This document shows positions 31,751 to 41,842 of a DNA stretch of 64,000 nucleotides, in pieces; positions within the stretch are counted from its first letter, which is position 1, and each line of letters begins with the position of its first letter. The notes under the pieces were generated by a model. It searched no databases. It saw only the letters and a list, made by a program, of their open reading frames with translations, and had not been told where the DNA came from. Position numbers and translations under genes: made by a program. The DNA comes from Pyropia yezoensis (Eukaryota > Rhodophyta > Bangiophyceae > Bangiales > Bangiaceae). Location of the stretch: the NCBI GenBank assembly GCA_009829735.1, contig CM020618.1, positions 37,672,894 through 37,736,893 on the forward strand, written 5' to 3'.

Positions 31751-34713
31751 CCTCCTCCGCCACCATCACCACCACCACCACCACCCCCGAGAGAGGTACC
31801 ACTGCCCAACGGAGCGGGTCCGCGACAACCGCTGCCACCGCCGCCGCCCCCCCCCTGCGCCCCGAGCCGCCGCGCCAGCACCGCGGACGTCAGGTAGGGT
31901 CCCATGTCCAGCCCACACACGGGGAGCTCAATGGCCGTGTCAACCTTGCGGAGCTCCCCGCCGCGCTTGCCCCCCCCGCCGCCCCCCCCCCGCTCAAAGC
32001 GCTTAAAGTGGAGGCACAGCACCGGCGGAACGGTGTGGACGCTCATCTGCTTGAGTGACTCTTGGCGCACCCCACAGGCGTAGCAAAAGATCTTGCCGTC
32101 GGCGCCGAGCGGCTCGGGCTGAGTGAACCGCGCGAGGCACTCGGTGAGGAGGTTGGCACGCGGGGGGGAGGGCTCCCCCGCCGCCGCCGCCGAGGACACG
32201 GACGCGGGCGCCGCCGCCGATGGCGGCGGCGGCGGCGGCGTTGCTGTCCCAGGTCGGGTGGCCGGGCTTGGCCCACGCGACGCACCCCTGCCCAGCCCAC
32301 CAGTCGCCACGGGCGACGGGGAGCGGTCGCGGGCGTCGGCGGGGGCGGCATGCGCCCCCACCCCCGCCGCCGACGCCCCCCACCCCGGCGGACGGGTGAG
32401 CTTGTCCACATCCAGGCTGATGTCAAAAAACTTCTCCAGCGTCGCGCTGCTGTGCCCACAGACGCGACAAAGCACGTCAGACTGAAGGGTGCCGGAGAAG
32501 AGGGTCGCAAACACTGAGCTCCCGCCCGCGGCGAGGCCGCCCACGCCGGGCAGGCCGCCACCGCCGCCGCCGCCGCTCGACGCCGTGCCGACAACGCCGC
32601 CCGTAGCGGCAGCGGGCAGCGGAGGCGCCAACAGCGGCACGGCACCGCCGCTCGTGCCAGGTGGCGGCGAGCCGCTGCCCTGCACAACGGCGGGGGAGCC
32701 GCCGTGGCCATAGCCCACGCCGACGCCGCCAATTGCCGGTGGCGGCGACGGCGGGCTGCGGGGCGTGCCACCCTCCGCGCCCCCCCGGCGTGGAGGGGCG
32801 CCCACCGTCTGGAGGTCCGTGCCGAGCGAGTGGGCGTGGAGGGCGTTCAGGAGGGCAATCAGAAACTCGTGGGCGTCGTGCTGGGTGTAGGACGCCAGCT
32901 GGTCGGCGGCCTGCCAGGTCAGCTCCAGCAGGCGCTGCGGCACCAGCGGAGCCGCCGGCACCGGTAGCGCGGGGGGGGCGACCGTGGGGGCGGACGGGGG
33001 GGAAAGGACGCCACCGGCGCCGCCGTCGGCGGCGGCGGTGCTCATGACGTGGTCGCCGTCGAGGTCCATGGGGTCCCTCCCGCCACCCGACCCCCTCCCA
33101 GGGGCAACCGCCGCGGCGCCCGTGTCCGCTCCCCACTCCCCATTCACACTCTCCACGACGAGCGCGTCGAGCGCACAGGCCATGCACCCCGCTCCCGCCG
33201 CGGCACGACCACAGCCAGGCACGTGGCCGTCGGCAAGAAAAAAGCGACGGAGCGGTGGCGTAGCCACCAGCGCCTGAAGGACGGCATTCATGTAGCAGCT
33301 GTTGCCAAGGTTGACCAGCCCGGGGGGCTCGCCACCAACGGCGCCACCGGTGCCCGCGCGGACCCCGCCGGCACCGTCTGTACAGAGGCCCCCGCCGCCG
33401 CCCCCAACATCACCTCCACCACTGCCGCCAAAGCCGCCAGGCGAGTCCACCGCCACCGCATACGCGGCGAGCGCGCGGCGCTCTAGCGCGGTCGGCACCC
33501 AATACGGCGGCGCCATCAGCCGCCGGCGCTTGCCGCCACGGCCGCGCCCTCCACCCCCGCCACGGGTGGAGGCGGTGGCGCTCGCGGCGGCCGCGGCAGT
33601 GGCCGTCTGCGATGCCGCCGCCGCTGAGGCGGAAGCCGCCGCCGCCGCCGCCGCGGCTGCCGCGGCGGCGCCCCCCCGGGCCGACCCCCCCCGCCCCCGG
33701 CCACGACCCCGGCCACGGCCCCGGCCGCGGCCGCGTCCTCGCGTCGGGAGCGCCACCACTTCTGGGACGGGCTGCGGTGGCGGTGGCGGCGGTGGCGGCA
33801 GCAGCGGCGCCGCAGCCCCAGGGGAGGGGTCAGAGGAGAGCGGCGACGGGGGCCCCCCCGCCGCGCCGTCGGCAGTCTCCCCTCCACCGCCGCCCAGCAG
33901 CAGCCGCCGCCGGGACGCCGCCGACTCGGTCGCCGCCCGCGCGACCGCCCCGTCCACCGCGTCGTGCACCACATAGTCCCCACAGGCGGCGCAGTAGAGC
34001 CGGCCGTGCGCCGCCGACAGCCACAGGGGGTGACCCGACGCGGCCGTGTGGGCCGCCACATGCGTGGCGGGCACGCTGCTGGGCCGGCGGCCACCGCCGC
34101 TGCCGCCGCCGCGCTGCGCCCAGGCGCCGCCACCGCCACCCGCCCCTACTGGCGGCGGCGACGGGGACGCAGAGGAGCCCACTGCCGCCGCCACCCGCAC
34201 CCGACACGCCGCCGTCGTACATCCGAGGCACACGTGCACGTCACCCGACAGGGGCCGGGGGCAGCCAACCACGCTACACCGGGGGACGCCCGCAAACGAC
34301 GGCGCGGGGGGGAGGCCGTCGCCTTCATCATCGGTGCCACCGCCGCCGCTGCCGCCGCGGCTGCCGCCAGCACGGCCGTTATTGGTGTTTGGCCGCGCCC
34401 CCCCCCCCCCCCCAAGGGAAGAAGACGCCGACTGGCTGCTGGTGGGAAAACCAAACGCCCCCCCCCCCACCCGTGCGCGGCGGGCGGGCCCGGCGCCACC
34501 CCCCAGCGGCGGCGGGAGCGGGGGGAAGGCCCCTCCCCCCGCGGCGAGGACGCCGTCGTTGCCGCCGTCGCCACTGCCGCCGGCGTCCCCGCGGGAGCCC
34601 GTCAGCGGGCGCGCGCGGGGCGCGAGCGCGTGGGCAGCGGCGAGGGAGACGGCCGCCAGGCCGGCGGGGGTGGCCAGCGCCGCTGCGTGGGGGCACACGG
34701 GGGGGGGCGCCAT
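30928..34713 (-). CDS. USP22/Ubp8-like ubiquitin-specific protease with ZnF-UBP domain
   Basis: The 1261-residue protein starts at ATG 34713. A ZnF-UBP-like domain (C-x4-C, then CLGC, AAHTAASGHPLWL, YCAAC) spans about residues 140-245. The USP domain follows: the Cys box NLGNSCYMNAVLQAL near 470, QHDAHEFLIALLNALH, zinc-ribbon cysteines (CRVCGHSS and CYACG), the LCLHFKRFERG strand, the His box DRGHYTTLV near 1197 and CDDDKV near 1216. All catalytic residues are present. ZnF-UBP plus USP is the layout of USP22/Ubp8, which removes ubiquitin from histone H2B in the SAGA complex. Typical members have about 470-530 residues; the excess here is Gly, Ala and Pro runs inserted between conserved blocks, including an Arg-Gly repeat near 33680-33740. 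SAGA membership is inferred from domain order. Confidence 0.88.
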
Positions 34714-36605
34714 GGAGAAGACCACCTAGCAGGGAGGGGGGGAGCGAGAAAGGGCAAGCGGGGGGGAGGGGGGAGGGTCAAGGGGGCGGGGGTGGGGGAT
34801 TAAGTGGGGAGGGTTGGGGGGGAAGAAGGGAAGTGGCAGGTGAACGGGCGGGGATGCGGGGAGAGGGGGGGGGGGGAGGGGAGGGTCGGAGGGAGGGGGG
34901 GGGGCGGAGGGGGGGGGGGATGCAAAAAAAAGGGCAAGGACGGCCGGAAAGGGCGGGCGGGGATAACAACGGGAGGGTCCCACCAGCCACTGGAAGCGTA
35001 CACGAAGAAGGAACGGTCGAGAGCAAACAAAAGCACGAGAAAAAAAAAAATGGACGCCCACGGCCCACGACGCGGGCGGCGGGCGGGGGGGTAGCGACCG
35101 CGAGAGGAACAAACGCGGGGTCAAACCGCGACGACCGGGGGGGGGAGGGGGGGGGAGCGTCTCCACGCTGGGGCGCGGGGGGGGAGCGGGGGGGGAGGGG
35201 GGGGACGTGGCTGGTGGCCCGAGGGGGAACGCCAGCGGTCGGGGGGTCGCGCGCCGCGCGCCGCGGCGGGGGCGGGGCGAGGGGGGGGGGGGCGTGGGCG
35301 ACACGCGGCGACGCCCGGCCGCGGCGCCGCGGCTCGTGCCGTCGCGCGGGTGTGACGGGGTGATTGGGGCGGGTGGGTGGTGTGGATGGGGGGGGGCTAC
35401 GGCCACGGCCGGACGTGAGGGAGCCGCTGGGCGCGGCGCTCACCCCCAATCGCCCTCGCCGTGATTTGGCCTCAATCCACTCCACCCCCCCCTGCCGCCG
35501 TTCTCGGTGGGGGGGCGTGTCGGGGGGGCGGTCCGTTGTGCCCAGCAGACTGGCCAGCGTGGCAGGTCATGGGGAGGGAGGCGAGGGGGACGAGTTTTTT
35601 TTTTTTTGGGTGGGCGCCTTTTTGTTGTCCCGCCCCGTTTGTGACGTGCCCCGCCCGGCTGCGCACAGCGACGCGGCTGCATCGGCGGCGGGGGGCCACG
35701 TCAACAAAGGCAGATGGGGGGGGTCGGGCGGGTCATGGGGGGGGGGGGGGGGGGGGGGGTGAGGACAGGGGGAAATGCTGGCCAAAGCTGCGGCGGTCCG
35801 CCGCCACCCCCACCACACTCACCCGGCGCCCCCCTTCCCCCGACAGGGGCACGGCCACGGCCAGCGCGAGGGCCCCAAGTGCCCCACCCGCCCCGCTTGG
35901 CGCTGCGACGGTCGCCGCCGTCACCGCCGTCGCCGTCGCGACGGGATGGCCGGGCGACGAAGGGGCAGCATGTCCGCAGATGGCCAAGCCGCCCGGTGCA
36001 CTTGAATCAACCAAGACGCTAGGTGGTGAGGGGGGGGAGAGATGCGCCGTCGACGGATGGCGCGGGCGGCCGAGGCTAGGCCTCGGCTTCGACGGCGCTG
36101 CTAGCGCGCCCAGTCGAGGGGAAGGATGGCGGGGAGCAGGCGGGCGGCTGGCCGTGGCCACCCATGGAGCTGATCTAGAAACCGCTGGGGGCGAAAGAGG
36201 GAGGATGGGCGTGGGGGAAGGGCGGGAGGGAAGGAGGGAAGGACAGAGGGAGCAGCCGCTTGTCGGCGGCGGGGTCGCGACATGGCGCCACATGGTCGAC
36301 TCGATGGGCTCGCAGTCGCCCACCACCATCGTCGCCGTCCATCCGGGTCGCTACGCCTGCGGGGTGGAGGAGCGTCACCGCGGCGGCAGCGGCGGCAGAG
36401 GCGGGTCGCGCATGGCCGCATCCTGAACACGGTGGACGATGCCGCTACAGGCAGGCGCTGCAGGGCGGCTGTGATGAGCGCCATGGCTGGCGAGAGGGGC
36501 GGGGATAGGGAGAAGGGGGAGTGCAGCGGGGGGGGGGGACTGGGAGCACAGGGTGTGCTGACGACCATAGGGTAGAGCGACGTGCGTGTGGTGCAGGTTG
36601 GCAGA
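34714..36605. other. Gene-free G-rich region upstream of the USP gene
   Basis: Dominated by G runs (for example 35738-35759) and A tracts (35041-35050). Open frames on either strand are compositional and no domain or RNA gene is seen. It must contain the USP promoter. Confidence 0.5.
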
Positions 36606-36609
36606 GCAC
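36606..36609. repeat. Target-site duplication, left copy (GCAC)
   Basis: Directly abuts the left terminal repeat and is repeated at 37572-37575 next to the right one. Confidence 0.6.
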
Positions 36610-37571
36610 CACGCCTAGTTAAGGTGTGCAGCTTGGGTTTCTTTACACCAGCCTTTTCAAAGAAACGTGCGGCCCTGCGAGTGGCTGAGAAGAAAATTGG
36701 GGTTTTCATGACCCCAATTTTCACCCGACGCCACAGAGGCCGTGAGGGACTGTAGGGAGCAGCCCCGGTGACGCGGCCACCCGGATCTTGCGCATGAGCG
36801 TGTCCCCGCGATTGAATCTACCGAACCCCTTGCACGACATTTCCACCCCTCCCCCCCCCTCCCGTCGCCTTGACGCCTCCTCCTTCAACCCCCCCCCCGC
36901 CGGGGTCTGAAGGTGACAGCCCTTCCCCCATCAATAACTCCATTCCTGTCGCTGTTACCCCGGGCATTCTCAGACATCTCTGAGATGCTCCGGGGAAGCG
37001 TCTGCAGATGTACTATGAGGGTCGAAAAGCCTCCGAGATGCAGAGGACCGTACATCCGCCACAGGTGGTAGAGTCACAGTCATGGGGGGACCGCACCTCC
37101 CCCGAGACGTGAAATGACGCCCCCTGCGCCGGGCCCACCCCTGTTTGACCTCGCCAACCCCGGGTGTGGCGGGTAGTTTGCCTTTGGGGGGTGCGCCGGG
37201 CGAGGGTGGTAGCCTTTGGGCGCTGTGCGAGGGGATGAGGTGGGGTGGGTGGCACTTCACCAAGGTGTGGTGTTTCGTTCCGGCAGCCGTTCTTCGACGA
37301 ACGGTTGACTCTCCACTATGCATTCTTTTTCTAATCTTTTCTATTCTCACCTGCCCCACACGGCCGCGACAACGGGTGCAGGTGAACACGTGTACATTAT
37401 TCAACTTCCTGTGGCCCAAAGGAAGAAAAAGACCTGACACGTCGCTCTTGAGCCAATGCGGTGACAGAATTGCCTCTCAGACCGATCGAATTGATCTTCG
37501 TCGGCCAATGAGGAGACGAGGGAGCCCGTGAAACCCAGGCTGCAAAAGAAACGCGCTCTTAACTAGGCGTG
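36610..37571. mobile_element. 962-bp non-autonomous DNA transposon (MITE-like)
   Basis: Perfect 14-base terminal inverted repeats, CACGCCTAGTTAAG at 36610-36623 and its complement at 37558-37571, are flanked by a 4-base direct repeat GCAC (36606-36609 and 37572-37575), the expected target-site duplication. A second inverted block, TGCAGCYTGGGTTTC, lies just inside each end (36627-36641 and 37530-37544, one mismatch), offset by about ten bases. Inside are a perfect 11-base-arm hairpin (36693-36721) and a 7-base-arm hairpin (36968-36985). No transposase is encoded, so movement would need an enzyme in trans. CAC termini with a short duplication recall CACTA/EnSpm elements, but 4-base duplications also occur in other superfamilies, so the class is uncertain. 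Confidence 0.75.
36693..36721. repeat. Perfect hairpin inside the transposon
   Basis: AAAATTGGGGT (36693-36703), a seven-base loop, then ACCCCAATTTT (36711-36721). Confidence 0.9.
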
Positions 37572-37575
37572 GCAC
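37572..37575. repeat. Target-site duplication, right copy (GCAC)
   Basis: Directly abuts the right terminal repeat and matches 36606-36609. Confidence 0.6.
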
Positions 37576-38965
37576 AAAGGCCAGGCCTTGAAATGGACTC
37601 ACCCAACTTCATGTCACTGAGTGAAGCGCAGTTGCACGAGTCTTTTGAATAGATAATTACAACTTCGTATTTGAACTGTTGGCATGTTAACAAGTGAACG
37701 CTCTGGTACGATCAAGCGATGGGGCATAGGTGTGTGTCAAATTAACATCTTTGCAAACCGAAGTACAGCACTAACTCGAACGGTTGGCGAACCCAAATGT
37801 TGATGCGTTGTCCCGTGGTCGCCCCGCTCGACGCTGCCGACATTCCCGCCGCCGCCGTCGCCACGCCCACCACCTGCCTGACACCTTCATCGCGCGGCCG
37901 CTCCGAAGGTGCGGTTGTGGGGGGCTTCGAGCTGGCGCGAGGCTGCCGCTGGGCAACAGTTGCGCTCGTCAGCCCTCCCCCCGGTGCCCCCCCCACGTCA
38001 GACATTGTAAAATTTGGACCGCCTATGCTTCCACGTCCCCGTTGTTGCCTCGGTTCCCCGGGCGTAACTGTCTTTTTCCGTCGCACCCCCCCCCTCGGCG
38101 CCCCAAACGGCGCGTCCCACCTCCAGAATCTGCCGCGCGTCCACTGAACGCCGATTACATCGTGGCTGTAATCAGCATCAGCTCTCTCCCTCCCAGACCC
38201 GTGCCGTTCGCACGGCAGGGTTGTGGCTCTCCCCCCCTCGAGGGGGGGGGGGACAAGGGCGGCGCCCATCTGCTTCGCCCCGCAGAGCCCCTGCCCACCG
38301 CTCCCCTTTCCCGCTCACGCCCCGTTCTATGGCACAACAGAGGGGAAGGGGACGTGTATCTCGGTGATGCCTATGGTGGGGGGGGGGGAACGGCGTGGGG
38401 GGCGCCCCCCCCACGCCGGCCGTCGCGCCAGTTCCCAATGCGGCTTCCGAGCGCTGGCGCCGGGGGGGGAGCTGGTGTCAGTCTTCTTGTGACGGTGGGC
38501 TACGCTGGCACCCCGCTGTGTGCGACAGCGGGCGACTGCACCGCTTTCGTCGTTGGGGGGGGGGGGGGGGGGGGGCGCGCGGCCGCCGGGCCGGGGACGT
38601 GGGCGCCCGCGGGACACGGACCCGGCGCCGTGGCTGCCCCCCCCCGCCATGGCGTGGCGGCGCGTGGCAGCGCGTGGCAGCGCGCGTGCGTGGGGGCGGT
38701 CTTTAGCCGCCGGCGTTTGTCCGCTGCGGGGGTGACACTGCGCTGCGGACGGGCGAGGTCTTCATACCTGTTGCCGGCGCGGCAGTGTCGCACCAGCGTT
38801 TGTCGACTGTGGATCCGGGCGGCGCTCCTGTCTCACCCGCTCGCCCCCCCCCACCCCTCAACCCGCCGTGCCCACACGTCACCTTGGCTTTGTCACCGCG
38901 CGGTGCCGTGGCTCGCTGTTCGCCTGCATCTGCTCCGTTGCGAGGCGTCCCCCCCCATCCCCCCC
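37576..38965. other. Intergenic region before the DUF218 gene
   Basis: A short AT-richer segment (37600-37780) is followed by mixed and then G-rich sequence (38558-38575). A frame continuous with the DUF218 protein extends upstream to 37784 but starts from TTG, is Pro/Arg-rich and shows no family similarity, so I leave it out of the protein. Confidence 0.4.
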
Positions 38966-39997
38966 ATGACTCCCCTCGACGCTGTCGCTGACAGCCCGAT
39001 GGAAACGTCCTCTCCCCCCACTGGCGCCTCCTCCCCCCCTTCCCCCGCCCCTGGCGCTGCCTGTGTTGGCGATGATGGGGTGGCTTCCACCCCCCTCCCC
39101 CCGCCCTCGTCGGTGACGCTGGCCACTCCCGGAGCCCCGTCGGCGGCATCTCTCACCCACCTCATTGTCGTTGCCGGCCATGCCGTCTTTCACGGCGCCC
39201 CATCGCCCGCCGCCGCCGCCCACCCGTCGGCGTGGACGCTCGCCCCCTTCCAGGCCACCGAAGCGCCCGAGTACATTTCGCACATCCAGGCGGGGGTGGC
39301 GGCGGCCGCGGCGGACCCAACGGCGCTGCTCGTTTTTTCGGGCGGCGTTACCCGAAAGGGTTGCGAGGGGTCCGAGGCGGGCGGGTACGTCAAGTGCGCG
39401 GCGCTCCACGACTGGTGGGGCGCTGCCGCCGCCCTGAACGGCCGTGTCGCGACCGACACGCACGCCAGGGACAGCTATGAGAACGTGCTCTTCGCGCTCG
39501 CCGCCTTTCACACCGCCACGGGGGCCTATCCCGCCACTCTGACCGTCGTTTCGTGGCCGTTTAAGCGGGTGCGGTTTGGGGACCACGTTGCCACCCTGCG
39601 CTGGCCCGCCGACCGCTACGCCTTTCTGGGGGTGGGCGTGCCTAGCGACGCGGCCACCGCCGAGGTGGGTGAGCGCGCCACCCGCCGCCTCTTTGGTGAG
39701 CAGCCGTACGGGGGGTGGGGGGTGTTGTGGGCCAAGCGCCTGGCACGGAGCTGGGGGGGGCAAAAGGTGGGCGGCTGGGGGGCCCTCGATGGCCTCGTTG
39801 CGTGGCGGGGGCCCGAGCCGTACCCGGGTACGCTACCGTGGGAGGAGGGCTCGGCGGGGGCCACTGAAGCGGCGGCCGGGGGGGCAGAGGCGGTGCCCGC
39901 CCTGGGGGGACTTTCGGACGGCAAGGGGTTGGCCATCAAGGCTGCTGCATTGGCGGAGGCAGAGATGGGCGCGGGGCCGGCCGCGCAGGGGGTGTAG
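38966..39997 (+). CDS. DUF218/YdcF-like protein
   Basis: The 343-residue product starts at ATG 38966 (MTPLDAVADSP). After a Pro/Ser-rich leader of about 50 residues comes a Rossmann-like domain: LIVVAGHAVF (first strand and loop), LLVFSGGVTRKG (the SGG signature of the family), TDTHARDSYENVLFAL (the E/N helix) and LTVVSWPFKRVRF. These match the DUF218 arrangement of strand-GG, E-x-x-S-x-x-T-x-x-N and VTS-x-x-H-x-x-R blocks, here somewhat altered. The family has been linked to envelope biogenesis and to S-adenosylmethionine binding in bacteria, but the eukaryotic role is unclear. The C-terminal 60 residues are Gly/Ala-rich. The frame is uninterrupted. It converges on the translocator gene. Confidence 0.75.
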   Translation: MTPLDAVADSPMETSSPPTGASSPPSPAPGAACVGDDGVASTPLPPPSSVTLATPGAPSAASLTHLIVVAGHAVFHGAPSPAAAAHPSAWTLAPFQATEAPEYISHIQAGVAAAAADPTALLVFSGGVTRKGCEGSEAGGYVKCAALHDWWGAAAALNGRVATDTHARDSYENVLFALAAFHTATGAYPATLTVVSWPFKRVRFGDHVATLRWPADRYAFLGVGVPSDAATAEVGERATRRLFGEQPYGGWGVLWAKRLARSWGGQKVGGWGALDGLVAWRGPEPYPGTLPWEEGSAGATEAAAGGAEAVPALGGLSDGKGLAIKAAALAEAEMGAGPAAQGV

Positions 39998-40621
39998 CGC
40001 GGTCGGGGGAGACGAGCAGTACCGAGCCGACTTGACGAGGGACTATGCACAGGTGGCGGGGGGGGCTGGTGACTGTGGCGTGAGAGTTCAGCGACTGGAT
40101 GGTGATGCGCGGACGTACGGGGACCATAATACATTGCGTGCGCCGTTGACCAGAGGAAATGTGTCCTGTGCAGACGCATGAGCAGGAAGACAATTCTATG
40201 CGGCAAGACAGAGAAGAGAGCGACACAAGCGGGAGAACACCGGTTTCTGGTGCGCAACGGGTGAAGTCGCGGGCAGGTATATCACAATGGAGGGGCAACT
40301 ACCGCGACAAGGTACAGCCGCAGGCCACTGGCGTAGGACCAACAGGGGCAGACATCATTGTATCGCCCGGCCCTAAGCACCTGGGCAGCGGGTCCGTTAC
40401 ATGTCTTTGCAATAGAGCTCCAAGCGCGGGAAGCACAAAACCACTTCAGCAAAAAAAAATAGAGAACAAGAACAAGCAATGCAGACAAAAAAAAATGCGA
40501 TACGAAAAGCCACACACAATCGAAGAAAAAAATGGTCAAAAGAACAACGCGCGACAACGCAACAGCCTCAGCTTCACCCCCCTTCGACTCCTCCTCCTAT
40601 CCCCAGCGCAACGGTCGCACA
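39998..40621. other. Convergent 3' intergenic region
   Basis: Contains A-rich runs on the plus strand (40451-40459, 40490-40497, 40525-40530). Seen from the minus strand these are T-rich sequences after the translocator stop. No gene is supported. Confidence 0.5.
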
Positions 40622-41842
40622 CTACGCCTGCTTTGGCTCCGCATTGGCCGCAGCTGCCTCCGTCGCCGCCTTGGCGGCGCGGTTCTTGGTCCACGAGTAG
40701 AGCGCTGTACCTGCAATGGCAATAACCATGCCCGCCGCGTTGAGGGGCAGCACCTTGGTCTTAAACGCGATAATGGAGGCCACAATGATAAACACCCGCT
40801 TCAGGGTGTTGCCAACCGAGAAGGTCACTGGGCTCACGTTGTACAGGCACAGGTAAGAGACCTCATTGTAGAGATGGTAGAGCATGGAGCTGGCAAAGAA
40901 GAGGCCCGGTACGGCCGGGTTGGCGCCCAGCGTCGGGATGCCGTCGGCAATGAGGCAAAACGGGAGCTCCATCAAGAAGCTAATGATGCTGATGAGGCCG
41001 TAAAGGTTCTCGGGTGTGAGCGTCGGGTCCTTCTTGAAATTCCCCATCGTCAGCTTGGAAAAGACGTTGCGACCCGCAAAGCCGACGTTGGCCATCATGG
41101 CGAGGAGAAAGCCGGGCCATTGAAAGGTGAGCTCCGATACCGCCGCCATGGCCACCCCCGAAATGATCGGAATAAGCGACAGGTACACGCCCCATGGGAA
41201 GAACTCGCCAAGGAAAAGCGCAGACGCGACGGCCCCGAAAGCGGGCTCGGCCGACTTGACAATATGCGCAAAGCTGATGGCCATGAAGGAGAACGAGATG
41301 CAGCTGCACACGTGGCCAATGGTGTGGCCGAGCGATGGGAGGAGCAGCGCCTTGATCAGGCCCTTGGACACATTGGGCTTGCGGCGCAGGCCCAGCAGCC
41401 ACAGGGCGGTGCAGTAGAGCGCGCCCGTGCCAAGCTGCACCGTCGACAGCGTCCAAGGGACAGACCACATGTTAAGGAGGCGCTTGTTGGTGATGTTGAA
41501 GCACACATTAATGGAGAAGAAGAGGGTGAACAGGGCACCCACCTTCAGCAGGTGCCGGAGCGTCGCAGGGGGCTCGGGGGCGGCCGCACCGCCCGCACCC
41601 GGGGTAACAAGAGACCGAGACGCATCACCAGCCGCCGCGGGGGAACCCCCGTCAGCAACCGCCACGGGCGTCGCAACGATGCGGCGGCCGGGCACTGCCG
41701 TCGACGGCAGGGCAGCACCACGGCGACCGCCACCAGCGGCGGGGCGGACAGCAGCCAGGCAAGGGCGGCAGACCGCCGCCGGGCGGGTGCCCAAAAAGGC
41801 AGAGCCACCAGTCACGCCGGTACCGACAAAGGCAACCGCCAT
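40622..41842 (-). CDS. TPT: Plastid triose-phosphate/phosphate translocator family protein
   Basis: The 406-residue protein starts at ATG 41842. Residues 1 to about 95 are Ala/Pro/Arg-rich, lack acidic clusters and fit a plastid transit peptide. Residues 100-395 form a drug/metabolite-transporter fold of about ten membrane helices. Residues that bind the phosphate group in structurally studied plastid translocators are visible: the lysine in HIVKSAEPAFGA, the TLKR Lys-Arg pair, and the histidines of LGHTIGH. Related carriers exchange triose phosphate, PEP or pentose phosphates for inorganic phosphate across the inner plastid envelope. Overall similarity favours the TPT subtype, but I cannot separate subtypes by eye. 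The short C-terminal tail is Ala/Lys-rich. The gene is intronless and the start was chosen at the transit-peptide Met, not the upstream Pro/Arg-rich extension. Confidence 0.93.
   Translation of the reverse strand: MAVAFVGTGVTGGSAFLGTRPAAVCRPCLAAVRPAAGGGRRGAALPSTAVPGRRIVATPVAVADGGSPAAAGDASRSLVTPGAGGAAAPEPPATLRHLLKVGALFTLFFSINVCFNITNKRLLNMWSVPWTLSTVQLGTGALYCTALWLLGLRRKPNVSKGLIKALLLPSLGHTIGHVCSCISFSFMAISFAHIVKSAEPAFGAVASALFLGEFFPWGVYLSLIPIISGVAMAAVSELTFQWPGFLLAMMANVGFAGRNVFSKLTMGNFKKDPTLTPENLYGLISIISFLMELPFCLIADGIPTLGANPAVPGLFFASSMLYHLYNEVSYLCLYNVSPVTFSVGNTLKRVFIIVASIIAFKTKVLPLNAAGMVIAIAGTALYSWTKNRAAKAATEAAAANAEPKQA

Noticed and set aside
37784-38965. N-terminal extension of the DUF218 protein
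   Set aside because: It begins at a non-ATG codon, is Pro/Arg-rich and unrelated to the family; ATG 38966 precedes the conserved domain.
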